Shown: positions 17,651 through 26,576 of the stretch, one piece after another
Layout of the letters: the number at the start of each line of letters is the position of its first letter
Numbering within the stretch: the first letter of the stretch is position 1
Source: Ilyomonas limi
GTDB taxonomy: Bacteria; Bacteroidota; Bacteroidia; Chitinophagales; Chitinophagaceae
Direction of reading: 5' to 3'
DNA length: 64,000 nt
Assembly (NCBI RefSeq): GCF_005233845.1
Contig: NZ_SZQL01000001.1
Location: forward strand, 702,158-766,157
Notes under the pieces: model-generated
The model's input: only the letters and a program-made list of their open reading frames with translations
Database searches by the model: none
Told to the model about the DNA's origin: nothing
Translations under genes and position numbers: made by a program

Positions 17651-19474
17651 ATGAGCAACGAAGCAATTTTGCAAACAGGAGTGGGTGGAGCACATACCGC
17701 CGGTGTTCACGAAGAGCATCACGAGCACCATCATCATGAGACTTTTATAACAAAATATATCTTTAGCCAGGATCATAAAATGATTGCCAAGCAGTTTCTT
17801 ATCACCGGTATGGTGTGGGCTGTAATTGGCGGTGCTATGTCTCTTTTATTCCGTTGGCAACTGGGGTATCCCAACGAACCGCTGCCAATGTGGGTGCAGG
17901 ATATATTAGGTAAATGGTGGGTGAAAGATGGACATATTACACCTGAGGCCTATTATGCGCTGGTTACAACACATGGAACAGTACTGATATTTTTTGTATT
18001 GACAGCCGGCTTAAGCGGCACCTTTGCCAACCTGCTGATACCTTTGCAGGTGGGTGCACGTGATATGGCTTCGCCGCTGATGAATATGCTTAGTTATTGG
18101 TTCTTTTTTACTGCGAGTATTGTGATGCTGTCTTCTATGTTTGTAGAAACTGGTCCATTTTCAGGAGGGTGGACAGCATATCCGCCTTTGAGTGCTTTGG
18201 GCGACGCCTCGCCCGGCTCTAAAACGGGTATGGATCTTTGGCTAATAGCAATGGCGCTTTTTGTAGTATCGCAGTTATTGGCTGGTCTTAATTATATTTC
18301 CACTGTATTGAACATGCGTACCAAAGGTATGAGCATGACAAGATTGCCGCTTACTATCTGGGGTTTGTTTTTTACCGCAATTTTAGGTGTACTTTCTTTT
18401 CCTGTATTGTTCTCCGGATTTATATTGCTGATATTCGACCGCAACTTTGGAACCTCCTTTTATCTTTCCGACATATTTATAAGTGGTGTAGGTCCTTTGC
18501 CGCACGAAGGTGGCAGCCCTATATTATACCAGCATTTATTCTGGTTTTTAGGGCACCCGGAAGTGTACATTATCATACTGCCGGCTATGGGCATCGTTTC
18601 GGAAATAATGTCTATAAATGCACGTAAACCTATATTCGGTTATATGGCAATGGTAGGCTCCTTATTTGCAATTGCTGTACTGTCTTTCTTAGTGTGGGCA
18701 CATCATATGTTTGTGTCGGGTCTTAATCCATTCCTTGGTTCAATATTCGTATTACTTACTTTGCTTATAGCAGTGCCATCAGCTATTAAAGTATTTAACT
18801 GGCTTACTACTTTGTGGCGAGGCAACATACGTTTTACGCCTGCTATGCTTTTTGCAATAGGCTTTGTAAGCATCTTTATCTCCGGTGGCTTAACAGGTAT
18901 CTTCCTGGGTAATTCTGCATTAGATATTCACCTGCACGATACCTATTTTGTTATCGCACACTTCCATCTTGTAATGGGCGTAGCCGCCATGTTTGGCATG
19001 TTTGCAGGTGTATATCACTGGTATCCAAAAATGTATGGCCGTTATATGAATAATACTTTAGCCTATATACATTTCTGGCTTACGATGATAGGTGCTTATC
19101 TTATATTTTGGCCTATGCACTATCAGGGCTTTGCCGGTATGCCGCGCCGATATTATGATTATACTCCCTGGGTATCTTTTGACCATTTTGAAGGGCTTAA
19201 CCGCTTCATGAGTACCGTAGCCATTATTGTATTCTCCGTGCAGATACTATTCTTATTCAACTTTTTTTATTCTATATGGAAAGGCAGAAAAGTGCGTACG
19301 CAAAATCCATGGGGTGCTAATACTTTGGAATGGACTACCCCTATCAAACCAGGGCACGGCAACTGGACCGGAGAAATACCGGAAGTACACCGCTGGCCAT
19401 ACGACTATGGTAAGGATAACCGCGAGTTTATACCGCAAACGACACCGGTAGGGGCAGATGAGAATATTCATTAA
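17651..19474 (+). CDS. coxA: Cytochrome c oxidase subunit I (aa3-type)
   Basis: The 607-aa subunit I carries all the expected metal ligands: H108 (TTHGTV, low-spin heme a), H302 with Y306 in LGHPEVY (CuB and the cross-linked Tyr), H351/H352 (WAHHMF, CuB), and H437 and H439 in HDTYFVIAHFHLV (heme a3 and heme a). It reduces O2 to water and pumps protons. The N-terminus has a His/Glu-rich cytosolic stretch (residues ~19-33, HEEHHEHHHHE), also seen in neighbouring coxD and ActB tails and possibly metal-binding. The C-terminal WTTPIKPGHGNW segment is typical for Bacteroidota. The absence of fused subunit III marks the separate-gene arrangement. Confidence 0.98.
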   Translation: MSNEAILQTGVGGAHTAGVHEEHHEHHHHETFITKYIFSQDHKMIAKQFLITGMVWAVIGGAMSLLFRWQLGYPNEPLPMWVQDILGKWWVKDGHITPEAYYALVTTHGTVLIFFVLTAGLSGTFANLLIPLQVGARDMASPLMNMLSYWFFFTASIVMLSSMFVETGPFSGGWTAYPPLSALGDASPGSKTGMDLWLIAMALFVVSQLLAGLNYISTVLNMRTKGMSMTRLPLTIWGLFFTAILGVLSFPVLFSGFILLIFDRNFGTSFYLSDIFISGVGPLPHEGGSPILYQHLFWFLGHPEVYIIILPAMGIVSEIMSINARKPIFGYMAMVGSLFAIAVLSFLVWAHHMFVSGLNPFLGSIFVLLTLLIAVPSAIKVFNWLTTLWRGNIRFTPAMLFAIGFVSIFISGGLTGIFLGNSALDIHLHDTYFVIAHFHLVMGVAAMFGMFAGVYHWYPKMYGRYMNNTLAYIHFWLTMIGAYLIFWPMHYQGFAGMPRRYYDYTPWVSFDHFEGLNRFMSTVAIIVFSVQILFLFNFFYSIWKGRKVRTQNPWGANTLEWTTPIKPGHGNWTGEIPEVHRWPYDYGKDNREFIPQTTPVGADENIH

Positions 19475-19530
19475 GTTATGAATGATAGTTGTATCAATCG
19501 TATTGAATAATATCTTTTAATTTTTCACTG

Positions 19531-19556
19531 ATGCCCTGAGAAATCAGGGCATTTTG
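19531..19556 (+). terminator. Terminator/attenuator between coxA and cyoE
   Basis: A perfect 9-bp stem (19531-19539 ATGCCCTGA with 19544-19552 TCAGGGCAT) is closed by a GAAA tetraloop and followed by a TTTTG run-out. It lies in the 95-base gap before cyoE and would lower transcription of the distal genes relative to act-coxBA. Confidence 0.85.
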
Positions 19557-19569
19557 TTAATACTAAATT

Positions 19570-20520
19570 GTGAAATCGTTGACAGGGGAGCTAAATACAG
19601 AAAATCATACTTCATTAAGGCTGACGCTGAAGGTTAAGGATTACCTGCAGCTCACGAAGTTTACTTTGAGCTTTACGGTTGTTTTTTCATGTGTGATTTG
19701 TTATTTATTGGTGCCGGGTATTGTATATGACTGGACAAGAATAATCCTATTGTTTGTAGCAGGCATGCTAGTTACCGGAAGTGCGAATACCATTAACCAG
19801 GCTGCTGAACGGGAAACTGATGCTTTAATGAAACGTACAGCCGCGCGCCCCGTTGCAAGCGGAAGAATGAGTGCTAATGAAGCATATGGCTTTGCATTCA
19901 TTACAGGCTTTGCAGGTGTATGGATGATGTATGTTTTTTTCAATGCAGAATCTGCTTTGTTGTCGCTTATCAGTCTTCTGTTGTATGCCTTTGTATATAC
20001 GCCGCTTAAAAAAGTCAATTCACTGGCTGTACTGGTTGGCGCTTTTCCGGGTGCATTGCCATGTCTTATAGGCTGGGTAGCTGGCACGGGCATTATCAAT
20101 CCATTTGCTACATTAGATGTATTGGGACAGCAGTACACCAACATGGGTGGCTGGGCATTATTTGCATTGCAGTTCCTATGGCAGTTTCCGCATTTTTGGG
20201 CAATTGCCTGGGTTGCTCATACCGATTACAGCAAAGCTGGATTTAAATTGTTGCCGTCCGACAAGGGGCCAACACGTTTTACCGCATTGCAAGCCATTAT
20301 TTATGCTGTACTAATGGTGCCGGTAGGCATGCTGCCTTATGAATTAGGCATTAGCGGACAAGTAAGCCTGTTTGTTGTGCTGGTGTGCAATCTGTTTATC
20401 GTGTTTCAATGTGTGCGTTTGTATATTGAGATGGATGTAAAAGCGGCACGCCGGGTAATGTTTAGCAGTTATATTTATTTGCCGATAGTATTACTTGCAC
20501 TATTGGCCGATAAGATGTAA
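19570..20520 (+). CDS. cyoE: Protoheme IX farnesyltransferase (heme O synthase)
   Basis: The 316-aa UbiA-superfamily prenyltransferase has about nine transmembrane helices. The diagnostic segments are NTINQAAERETDALMKRTAARPVASG (first Asp-rich prenyl-diphosphate site, residues ~76-101), YTPLKKVNS, and the WQFPHFWAIAWVAHTDYSKAG loop. It farnesylates heme B to heme O, a precursor of heme A for the oxidase encoded alongside. Its start is GTG (19570), with no better ATG. No heme A synthase (ctaA) is in the window and must be elsewhere if heme A is used. Confidence 0.96.
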   Translation: MKSLTGELNTENHTSLRLTLKVKDYLQLTKFTLSFTVVFSCVICYLLVPGIVYDWTRIILLFVAGMLVTGSANTINQAAERETDALMKRTAARPVASGRMSANEAYGFAFITGFAGVWMMYVFFNAESALLSLISLLLYAFVYTPLKKVNSLAVLVGAFPGALPCLIGWVAGTGIINPFATLDVLGQQYTNMGGWALFALQFLWQFPHFWAIAWVAHTDYSKAGFKLLPSDKGPTRFTALQAIIYAVLMVPVGMLPYELGISGQVSLFVVLVCNLFIVFQCVRLYIEMDVKAARRVMFSSYIYLPIVLLALLADKM

Positions 20521-20557
20521 GATCTCTTTTACTTAAAGTTTAAATCGAAAATATTTT

Positions 20558-21136
20558 ATGATTATGAGTGTACAGCGTGCGGATTCAAACCGCCTTCACC
20601 CGCACAAGTTCACGCTGTGGGTGGCGATAGGTTCCATTATAATGATGTTTGCTGCGCTTACAAGTGCCTATATTGTGAGGCATGCACAGCAAAACTGGCT
20701 GGAGTTTGAAATGCCCAAAGTATTTTGGTATTCTACAGTTGTTATTATTATTAGCAGTATAACCATACACTTATCGCTCAAAGCATTTCGGGCGCGTGAA
20801 CGGTTGCGTTATCGCATGCTGCTTGGCATCACCGCTTTGTTGGGCGTATTATTTGCGATATTACAAGGCTTTGGTTTTTACGATCTGTATTCACGCGGCA
20901 TACAAATAATAGGCGATGGCAGTAATCCGTCTGCTTCATTTCTCGGTATTATTACCGGCCTGCATGTGGTGCATGTATTGGGCGGGGTAGTAGCATTGCT
21001 CATTTTTTTTATAAGAGCCTATAGTACCAGGATAAAAACGTACGATAGTACACCGCAGGAAATACTAAGTGTATATTGGCATTTTGTAGATATTCTATGG
21101 ATATATCTGTTCATATTTTTCCACCTGGCAGGATAA
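20558..21136 (+). CDS. coxC: Heme-copper oxidase subunit III, short (five-helix) paralogue
   Basis: The 192-aa protein has five predicted membrane helices. Subunit III features are LHPHKFTLWVAIGSIIMMFAALTSAY, the central GITALLGVLFAILQGFGFYD, the FLGIITGLHVVHVLGGVVAL helix, and a C-terminal VYWHFVDILWIYLFIFFHLAG. The last motif is the usual subunit III ending. The first two helices of full-length mitochondrial-type subunit III are missing, as normal for this family. It lies directly before a second subunit III gene. Two in-frame ATGs (20558 and 20564) are possible starts. Confidence 0.93.
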   Translation: MIMSVQRADSNRLHPHKFTLWVAIGSIIMMFAALTSAYIVRHAQQNWLEFEMPKVFWYSTVVIIISSITIHLSLKAFRARERLRYRMLLGITALLGVLFAILQGFGFYDLYSRGIQIIGDGSNPSASFLGIITGLHVVHVLGGVVALLIFFIRAYSTRIKTYDSTPQEILSVYWHFVDILWIYLFIFFHLAG

Positions 21137-21232
21137 GTACAGTAGAAAGAAGGAAGGAACAATAAACGAAAAGATAGTAGTAGTATAAAAGAAAAACTTT
21201 TGGTTTTATACAGTGTTTTGATAATCTGCTAA

Positions 21233-21240
21233 TAAATTTG
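21233..21240 (+). promoter_or_regulatory. Candidate -7 element before the second subunit III gene
   Basis: TAAATTTG is a full TAnnTTTG match 23 bases upstream of the ATG at 21264. The nearest upstream TTTG (21217-21220) is too close for a good -33 box, so it may be a chance match or a weak internal promoter. Confidence 0.3.
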
Positions 21241-21263
21241 CGAACGAAACTTTAACAAGTAAT

Positions 21264-21947
21264 ATGGCAACAACAAATACAGTATCAGCAGCGCCGGAGA
21301 AGCTATGGGGCGGCGGTAGAAGTCCCTTTAATGTAGAGTATGGAAAAATAATGATGTGGTACTTTTTGATGAGTGATACTTTTACATTCGGTGCATTTCT
21401 TATTTCGTATGGTACTACCAGGTTTGCTACCAATGCCTGGCCCGACCCAAACAAAGTGTTCAATACTTTTCCAGGTCTGACAGGTAATAATTATCCGCTT
21501 TTGTTTGTGAGCTTAATGACTTTTATACTCATCATCAGCTCGGTTACGATGGTGCTGGCTGTGCAGGCTGGCCATGCGATGGATAAAAGAAAAGTCGTCA
21601 TCAACCTGATATTAACCATCATTGGCGGTTTGGCTTTCTTAAGCTGCCAGGCGTGGGAATGGACGCACTTGTACCATGAAGGTGCATGGTGGGGAAGAAA
21701 TCCTTTTCCAAACTGGAATGGTACGGTAGCAAGTCCTAACTTCACCAATTTCTTTTTTACTATTACCGGCTTCCACGGCTTTCACGTTTTCTCGGGCGTT
21801 ATCATCAATATTATTATGCTTATTATGACGCTCTCCAATGTGTTTGAGCGGAGGGGGCATTACCTGATGATTGAAAAGGCAGGCTTATACTGGCACTTTG
21901 TTGATCTCGTTTGGGTATTTGTATTTACTCTTTTTTATCTTGTTTAA
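21264..21947 (+). CDS. Heme-copper oxidase subunit III, second paralogue
   Basis: The 227-aa subunit III has a cytosolic N-terminus (LWGGGRSPFNVEYGKIMMWYFLMSDTFTFGAF), about five helices, an AWEWTHLYHEGAWWGRNPFPNW loop, the TGFHGFHVFSGVIINIIML helix and the C-terminal YWHFVDLVWVFVFTLFYLV. It is related to but clearly diverged from the preceding paralogue; the two share the HxxHVxxG and YWHFVDxxW motifs. Paired coxC genes are known in Bacteroidota aa3 operons, and both probably enter the same oxidase. It is in tandem with coxD, 36 bases downstream. Confidence 0.93.
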   Translation: MATTNTVSAAPEKLWGGGRSPFNVEYGKIMMWYFLMSDTFTFGAFLISYGTTRFATNAWPDPNKVFNTFPGLTGNNYPLLFVSLMTFILIISSVTMVLAVQAGHAMDKRKVVINLILTIIGGLAFLSCQAWEWTHLYHEGAWWGRNPFPNWNGTVASPNFTNFFFTITGFHGFHVFSGVIINIIMLIMTLSNVFERRGHYLMIEKAGLYWHFVDLVWVFVFTLFYLV

Positions 21948-21983
21948 ATTTATTAGTACAAAATCTTTAAAAACTTTAAAAGT

Positions 21984-22421
21984 ATGGAACATTCCTCTGC
22001 AGTTGAATATCATGAGCATCATGGTGGCGGAACGAAAGAAATAAAAAGAGTAACCATCATCCTAACCATTCTTACACTTGTAGAGCTGGCGCTTGGTTAC
22101 AGCATGATTCACATACCTGAAGACAATCCAACGAGGCACTTTGTAAAAGGGGTCATTCTCATTTTAATGCTGGCAAAGGCCTTTTATATTGCAGGCTATT
22201 TTATGCACCTGAAGCATGAGATAAGAAATATGATAATGACCATTTGTATTCCGCTATTTTTGTTTGTGTGGTTCATTATCGCTTTCCTGTACGATGGTAA
22301 GGCATACAACAATAACCGCAATGCTTATGATCCATATTATAAGGTGAAAAGCGAACAACCAGCACCTGTACATCACGAGGAAGAGGAGCATAAAGGGCTG
22401 GAGAAGAAGAACATGGAATAA
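21984..22421 (+). CDS. coxD: Cytochrome c oxidase subunit IV, prokaryotic type
   Basis: The 145-aa protein has three transmembrane helices and matches the COX IV_pro family: the N-terminal VTIILTILTLVELALGYSMI helix, a second helix LILMLAKAFYIAGYFMHLKHE, and a third IPLFLFVWFIIAFLYDG. The AFYIAGYFMHLKHE motif is diagnostic. It has a His/Glu-rich N-terminus and C-terminus (HEHHGGG, HHEEEEHKG). The subunit is thought to help assembly or stability of the oxidase. It is the last gene of the block; two intrinsic terminators follow. Confidence 0.94.
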   Translation: MEHSSAVEYHEHHGGGTKEIKRVTIILTILTLVELALGYSMIHIPEDNPTRHFVKGVILILMLAKAFYIAGYFMHLKHEIRNMIMTICIPLFLFVWFIIAFLYDGKAYNNNRNAYDPYYKVKSEQPAPVHHEEEEHKGLEKKNME

Positions 22422-22444
22422 GGTTACTACAGCATAAAAATAAA

Positions 22445-22475
22445 AGAGCAGGCATACCATCCTGCTCTTGCTTTT
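22445..22475 (+). terminator. First terminator after the act-cox block
   Basis: A stem of AGAGCAGG (22445-22452) with CCTGCTCT (22461-22468) around an 8-base loop is followed by a T-rich stretch (TGCTTTT). Confidence 0.8.
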
Positions 22476-22514
22476 ATCAAATACAATTGCACCTGCAGGA
22501 TAACTGTAATAAAC

Positions 22515-22550
22515 AAAAAATCGCTTAACATCCGTTAAGCGATTTTTTAT
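22515..22550. terminator. Second, bidirectional terminator after the act-cox block
   Basis: A perfect 15-bp stem (22515-22529 with 22534-22548) around an ATCC tetraloop has an A-run on one flank and a T-run on the other, so it can work on both strands. The stretch 22551-22909 between it and the next terminator holds nothing I recognise. Confidence 0.9.
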
Positions 22551-22909
22551 TGTGTAAATGGTTACCTGCATTATGCCAACTAATTATTGAAAATAAACAG
22601 CATATTTTTTAAAATATACTATTTATTTATTCTTATTGCTTTTTAATTGAATTATGGGAATCAGTAAGATTACGCAACTAATTTATCCCTACTCTGATTA
22701 ACCGGACTATCTACTTTGAAATGGTATTAATACTACTCCGTAAGGTTATCATATAGCCTGCAAGCAGGAACATGCGGATCTTCGAGCTAAACGCATATTA
22801 TACTGCTTGATTGAAAACAGTATTAAATAAATCGTACTAAGAGCAGCAAAGTATTGATGGATATTGCCTGAATTTCATAATGTCAATAACAATAATATTT
22901 ACCCTAACA

Positions 22910-22945
22910 AAAAGGTCGCCTTATGTAAAGCGACCTTTTGTTTAT
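22910..22945 (-). terminator. Terminator of the sus operon
   Basis: A 10-bp stem (22910-22919 AAAAGGTCGC with 22930-22939 GCGACCTTTT) surrounds a 10-base loop, 20 bases beyond the susF stop codon on the minus strand. Confidence 0.8.
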
Positions 22946-22958
22946 TAATTCTATGTTT

Positions 22959-24110
22959 TTATTGCTTAGTCAGTTTATAAGTATTATCAATGAAATTGAC
23001 ATCTATTTTGTAGGTACCGCTCTCATCAGGACCCGGAAAATTAGTTGGAGCATCGTACCGGAAAGTGCCAGCTGTTTTAGCACCTTCGGCAGAAGCATCA
23101 TCAACTGCGAACTTATGATCCCAACTACCATTTACCGGCAAAAATAAATATTGCATACCGCCCGTAAGGTATATAGTCAGTTCAAACTGTGCAGAATTTA
23201 AACGGGTAAACTCCTGCAAGGGTACCGGCACCGGATTGTCCCAGCCACCCGGTGTAGCATCACCTACAATGTACAGGGTGCCGGGCAAAATGCCGCCGGT
23301 ATAAGGCGCAACAGTAAACATACCCGACTGGAAATTAAGTGTAATAACATACAAACCTGAAGTGGCAGGTCCGGGAAAATTATCACCCAAATCGTAGCCA
23401 AATTCACCACCATTATTAAGTCCTGCAACCGATTTGTCTGCTACCGCATATTTATGATCCCAGCTACCATTTACCGGCAATACAAGGTATTCCCCGCCGC
23501 CATTCAACTGGAATACACCCGACCAGGTAGTTTCATCTATCTGCATAAATTTTTGAGAAGGCACCGGCACCGGATTATCCCAGCCACCGGCAGTAGCACT
23601 ACCCACCAAATACAACTCGCCGGAAGAAGGCAATGGCACTTTGGGGGGTACTTTATACGGCGTGTACTGGATGGTAACTGTATTGGAAACCTGCTGGTCG
23701 TTGTTATTGGCATAAGAAGATACCAGCCTGATATCCATGCTGTAAGCTATGTTGAAAGCGAAGCCAAAACCCAGCGCTATGGTGTTTAAATCTTTTGCGG
23801 TCAAGCTATCTGAGAATTTGCCGGTAACTGTTCTGCTTACCGCATTAGCAAATCCTTTCCCGGCAGAATCAATCTGAACTACATACTTCACGGTAGAAGA
23901 ATCAGTAGCATAATTAGGATTCGTCCAGGTGAGTGCTAATGCCACGTTATTCGAATCGGCAGGCGCAGGCGCAATCTGCATGGTACTTGCCGTGAGCGCA
24001 GGCGCAGTACCTGTATTATAAAAAGGTAAATTGCCTTCTTTATCGCAGGCCGTAATGAGCACACCGGCAACAATAAACAGGAAGAACTTTATAAGTAATT
24101 TCATTTTCAT
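22959..24110 (-). CDS. susF: SusE/SusF-type outer-membrane starch-binding lipoprotein with two C-terminal binding modules
   Basis: This 383-aa lipoprotein has a signal peptide ending LITAC with the lipidated Cys at 22. The N-terminal Ig-like SusE domain spans ~35-150 (LTWTNPNYATDSSTVKYVVQ). Two related binding modules follow at ~165-265 and ~278-383. Each starts LY(L/I)VG-ATxGGWDNPVPVP, carries a LPVNGSWDHK(Y/F)AV segment and ends with a beta strand. Aromatic residues in these modules are the likely sugar contacts, by analogy with SusE/SusF of Bacteroides. The protein would sit on the outer surface beside SusCD and retain alpha-glucan or a similar polymer. It is the last gene of susC-susD-susE-susF, starting 15 bases after susE. 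Confidence 0.9.
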   Translation of the reverse strand: MKMKLLIKFFLFIVAGVLITACDKEGNLPFYNTGTAPALTASTMQIAPAPADSNNVALALTWTNPNYATDSSTVKYVVQIDSAGKGFANAVSRTVTGKFSDSLTAKDLNTIALGFGFAFNIAYSMDIRLVSSYANNNDQQVSNTVTIQYTPYKVPPKVPLPSSGELYLVGSATAGGWDNPVPVPSQKFMQIDETTWSGVFQLNGGGEYLVLPVNGSWDHKYAVADKSVAGLNNGGEFGYDLGDNFPGPATSGLYVITLNFQSGMFTVAPYTGGILPGTLYIVGDATPGGWDNPVPVPLQEFTRLNSAQFELTIYLTGGMQYLFLPVNGSWDHKFAVDDASAEGAKTAGTFRYDAPTNFPGPDESGTYKIDVNFIDNTYKLTKQ

Positions 24111-24125
24111 TTAGTTTGAAAAAGG

Positions 24126-24947
24126 TTATTGAGGTGTTACTGTAAACTTGCCACGCTGAAAATCAACTGTGATTTTGTAGGTGCCACTGTTTGCTGGTGC
24201 AGGAAAATTATCACCCAGGTCGTAGCCGAAATCGCCGCCGCCGCTCAGGCCGGCTATACTTTTATCCTTCACTGCATATTTATGGCTCCAGTCGCCATTT
24301 ACCGGAATAAAGAGGTATTCTTGACCGCCAATCAACGACACGGTAATCTCGTATAAAGTAGGGCTTATCTGCGTAAATTTTTGGGAAGGTACCGGTACCG
24401 GATTGTCCCAGCCACCGGCAGTAGCACTGCCTACAAGGTACAACTCACCGGAAGCAGGCGGTGTCACCTTTGGTGGAATAGCATACGGTGTTAAAGTAAG
24501 CTGCAAAGTATTAGACGGTAACTGTGCCGAGCTGTTGGCCATGCTGGATATCACGCGTATTTGTAACGTATGTGGCATTCCGGCCTGTAGCAGCAATTGA
24601 TTAAGCATAATATCATTCAGGTCTGAGACTATAAATGAATAGCTTAGGTCTTTGCTAACTGTGATTACCTTTTTATTTGGGTTCGAAAAATCGGCTGCCG
24701 TATCTATTTCTATATTGTAGGTAACATCCAGTGAGGAGATGCCTGTATTGAATTGGTACCCGGGATTTGTCCACGAAAGTGTCAGTGCAGTTTTACTGGC
24801 ATTTACATAAGATACATCGGTACCTTGCTGTACCGTGAGCACCGGTGCGGTACCGCCTTTATAAATAACCTGGTGTTCGTCCTTTTTGCAACCTGCGGCA
24901 AACAGCAGCACCATTGCAATAAAAGAAAGTTGATACATCGTTTTCAT
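24126..24947 (-). CDS. susE: SusE-type outer-membrane glycan-binding lipoprotein with one C-terminal binding module
   Basis: The 273-aa lipoprotein has a lipobox LLFAAGC with Cys20. The N-terminal SusE-like Ig domain (~30-155, LSWTNPGYQFNTGISS) is followed by a single module at ~168-273 that begins GELYLVGSATAGGWDNPVPV and contains LFIPVNGDWSHKYAV. The module is nearly identical, at DNA level too, to module 1 of the downstream protein, so one arose by duplication of the other. The role should be surface glycan binding with the SusCD transporter. It starts 30 bases after susD. Confidence 0.9.
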   Translation of the reverse strand: MKTMYQLSFIAMVLLFAAGCKKDEHQVIYKGGTAPVLTVQQGTDVSYVNASKTALTLSWTNPGYQFNTGISSLDVTYNIEIDTAADFSNPNKKVITVSKDLSYSFIVSDLNDIMLNQLLLQAGMPHTLQIRVISSMANSSAQLPSNTLQLTLTPYAIPPKVTPPASGELYLVGSATAGGWDNPVPVPSQKFTQISPTLYEITVSLIGGQEYLFIPVNGDWSHKYAVKDKSIAGLSGGGDFGYDLGDNFPAPANSGTYKITVDFQRGKFTVTPQ

Positions 24948-24977
24948 TATTCAAATTTTTTTATACAAGTATATTTA

Positions 24978-26558
24978 TTAATAACCCGGATTTTGTATCA
25001 GGTTGGTATTTGATACCATATCGGTGGATGGAATAGGGTAGAGCTGTAAATAACTGGCTACTGCAGTGCCATCTTTTACACCACCTTTCCATTGCCACAA
25101 ATAATTGCCGGCAGTATATTTACCAAAACGTATCAGATCGGTTCTTCTGTACCCCTCCCAGTAGAGTTCGCGGCCTCTTTCGTCCATAATGTCATCCAGG
25201 GTAAGCGTGGTAAGATTGCCGCTGGTATTGCCATAAGCCCGCTCGCGTACGGCATTGAAAGCTGTTAGCGCTCGGGTTGCATCGCCGGTTCGTAACAATG
25301 CTTCGGCATACTCCAGATATACTTCTCCTAAACGGAACAAAGGAAAATCGGTAGAGCAAAATACACCTGCATCGGGTGGCGTACTGCCATCGGAATTGAT
25401 GTTCTTAAATTTAGTTACACGCAATCCATCGGTAAACTGATTCATAGCAGTTACGTCTTTTATATCGCCAAAAAACATGGCTCTTGTATCGGTGCTGTCG
25501 CTTAAATTGCCAAATAAATTAGGCAATGTTGGCTTGGCACGGTTGCCGCCCCAGCCACCCGCAGGCACGCCAAAAGAAGAAGGCACCATATCGGAGTTAA
25601 TGGATGAATTGACAATAAAAGTAGTGCCACCGTAGTTTTGTGTTCTTAGCGCATCGTAATTAACCGACAGGATAACTTCGGGATTATTCACGTTATTATC
25701 AGCTAAGAATAAATCCTTGTAATTTGATTTTAACTGATAACCTGCATCTATTACTTTCTTGGCATACATAGCAGCGTCGGCATAGCGGGCAGTACCGGTA
25801 TATACTTCGGCATTGAGGTACAGACGAGCTAATAAAGCCCAGTCTGCGCCTTTATCAGCGCGTCCGTATTCATTTGCCCTTGCGTCAATCAGGTCTGGCT
25901 CAATAGCTTTCAACTCCGATTCTACATAAGTAAACAAACTGTCACGCGAAATTTGTTTGGGCAAAAAAGAGCCGATAGCATCATTCTCTGTAACAAAAGG
26001 CGGATTGCCAAACAGATCCATTAATACCCAGTATTGATAAGCCCTGAGAAAACGAGCTTCCGCAACATAGTGTTTTATTTCATCGGCATTGGCACCGGTA
26101 ATTCCGTTTTTCGCCACTGCATCAGGCGTGGCTGAGCGAATGAAAGAATTGGCAACAGTAATCTGGTAAAAACAACGGTTATACAAACCGGTTAAGATAG
26201 CGTCGTTTGCCGACCAGTTCATAGTATTTAATTCCAGTATAGCACCGTTGGCATCGGTAATCCAGGCACAAACAGCTTCGTCCGAAGCCAACTCCTGCAC
26301 ATTCCAGTACATGCGGACAAAATCGGAAAGACCGGCATCAATACCTGCCAGGTCAGTAGTGCCGGGGCCATTACTGCCCGTAAGTGCAAAAGCAGCATAT
26401 ACTTTTGCTAAGGATTGTTTGTAGCCTCCTAAAGTGTTGTAAACGCTATCGGCATAAATACCATTGTTGGGCAGTCTGTCCAGTTTTTTGGAGCACGAAG
26501 CCATTGTGAGTACGCTGGCTGCTGCAATAAGTAAGAAATATATTTTTCTGTAGTTCAT
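24978..26558 (-). CDS. susD: SusD/RagB-family outer-membrane nutrient-binding lipoprotein
   Basis: The 526-aa protein has a lipoprotein signal (LLIAAASVLTMASC, lipidated Cys22). The SusD-like N-terminal region contains RLPNNGIYADSVYNTLGGYKQSL and AEARFLRAYQYWVLMDLFGNPPFVT, the typical TPR-bearing stretch. The C-terminal RagB/SusD region has ERGRELYWEGYRRTDLIRFGKY and ends YPIPSTDMVSNTNLIQNPGY, the canonical ending. It caps the SusC barrel and delivers bound oligosaccharide. The neighbours with SusE/F-type modules favour an alpha-glucan substrate, but specificity is an inference. Confidence 0.97.
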   Translation of the reverse strand: MNYRKIYFLLIAAASVLTMASCSKKLDRLPNNGIYADSVYNTLGGYKQSLAKVYAAFALTGSNGPGTTDLAGIDAGLSDFVRMYWNVQELASDEAVCAWITDANGAILELNTMNWSANDAILTGLYNRCFYQITVANSFIRSATPDAVAKNGITGANADEIKHYVAEARFLRAYQYWVLMDLFGNPPFVTENDAIGSFLPKQISRDSLFTYVESELKAIEPDLIDARANEYGRADKGADWALLARLYLNAEVYTGTARYADAAMYAKKVIDAGYQLKSNYKDLFLADNNVNNPEVILSVNYDALRTQNYGGTTFIVNSSINSDMVPSSFGVPAGGWGGNRAKPTLPNLFGNLSDSTDTRAMFFGDIKDVTAMNQFTDGLRVTKFKNINSDGSTPPDAGVFCSTDFPLFRLGEVYLEYAEALLRTGDATRALTAFNAVRERAYGNTSGNLTTLTLDDIMDERGRELYWEGYRRTDLIRFGKYTAGNYLWQWKGGVKDGTAVASYLQLYPIPSTDMVSNTNLIQNPGY

Positions 26559-26576
26559 AACAAGTAATAATTAGCA

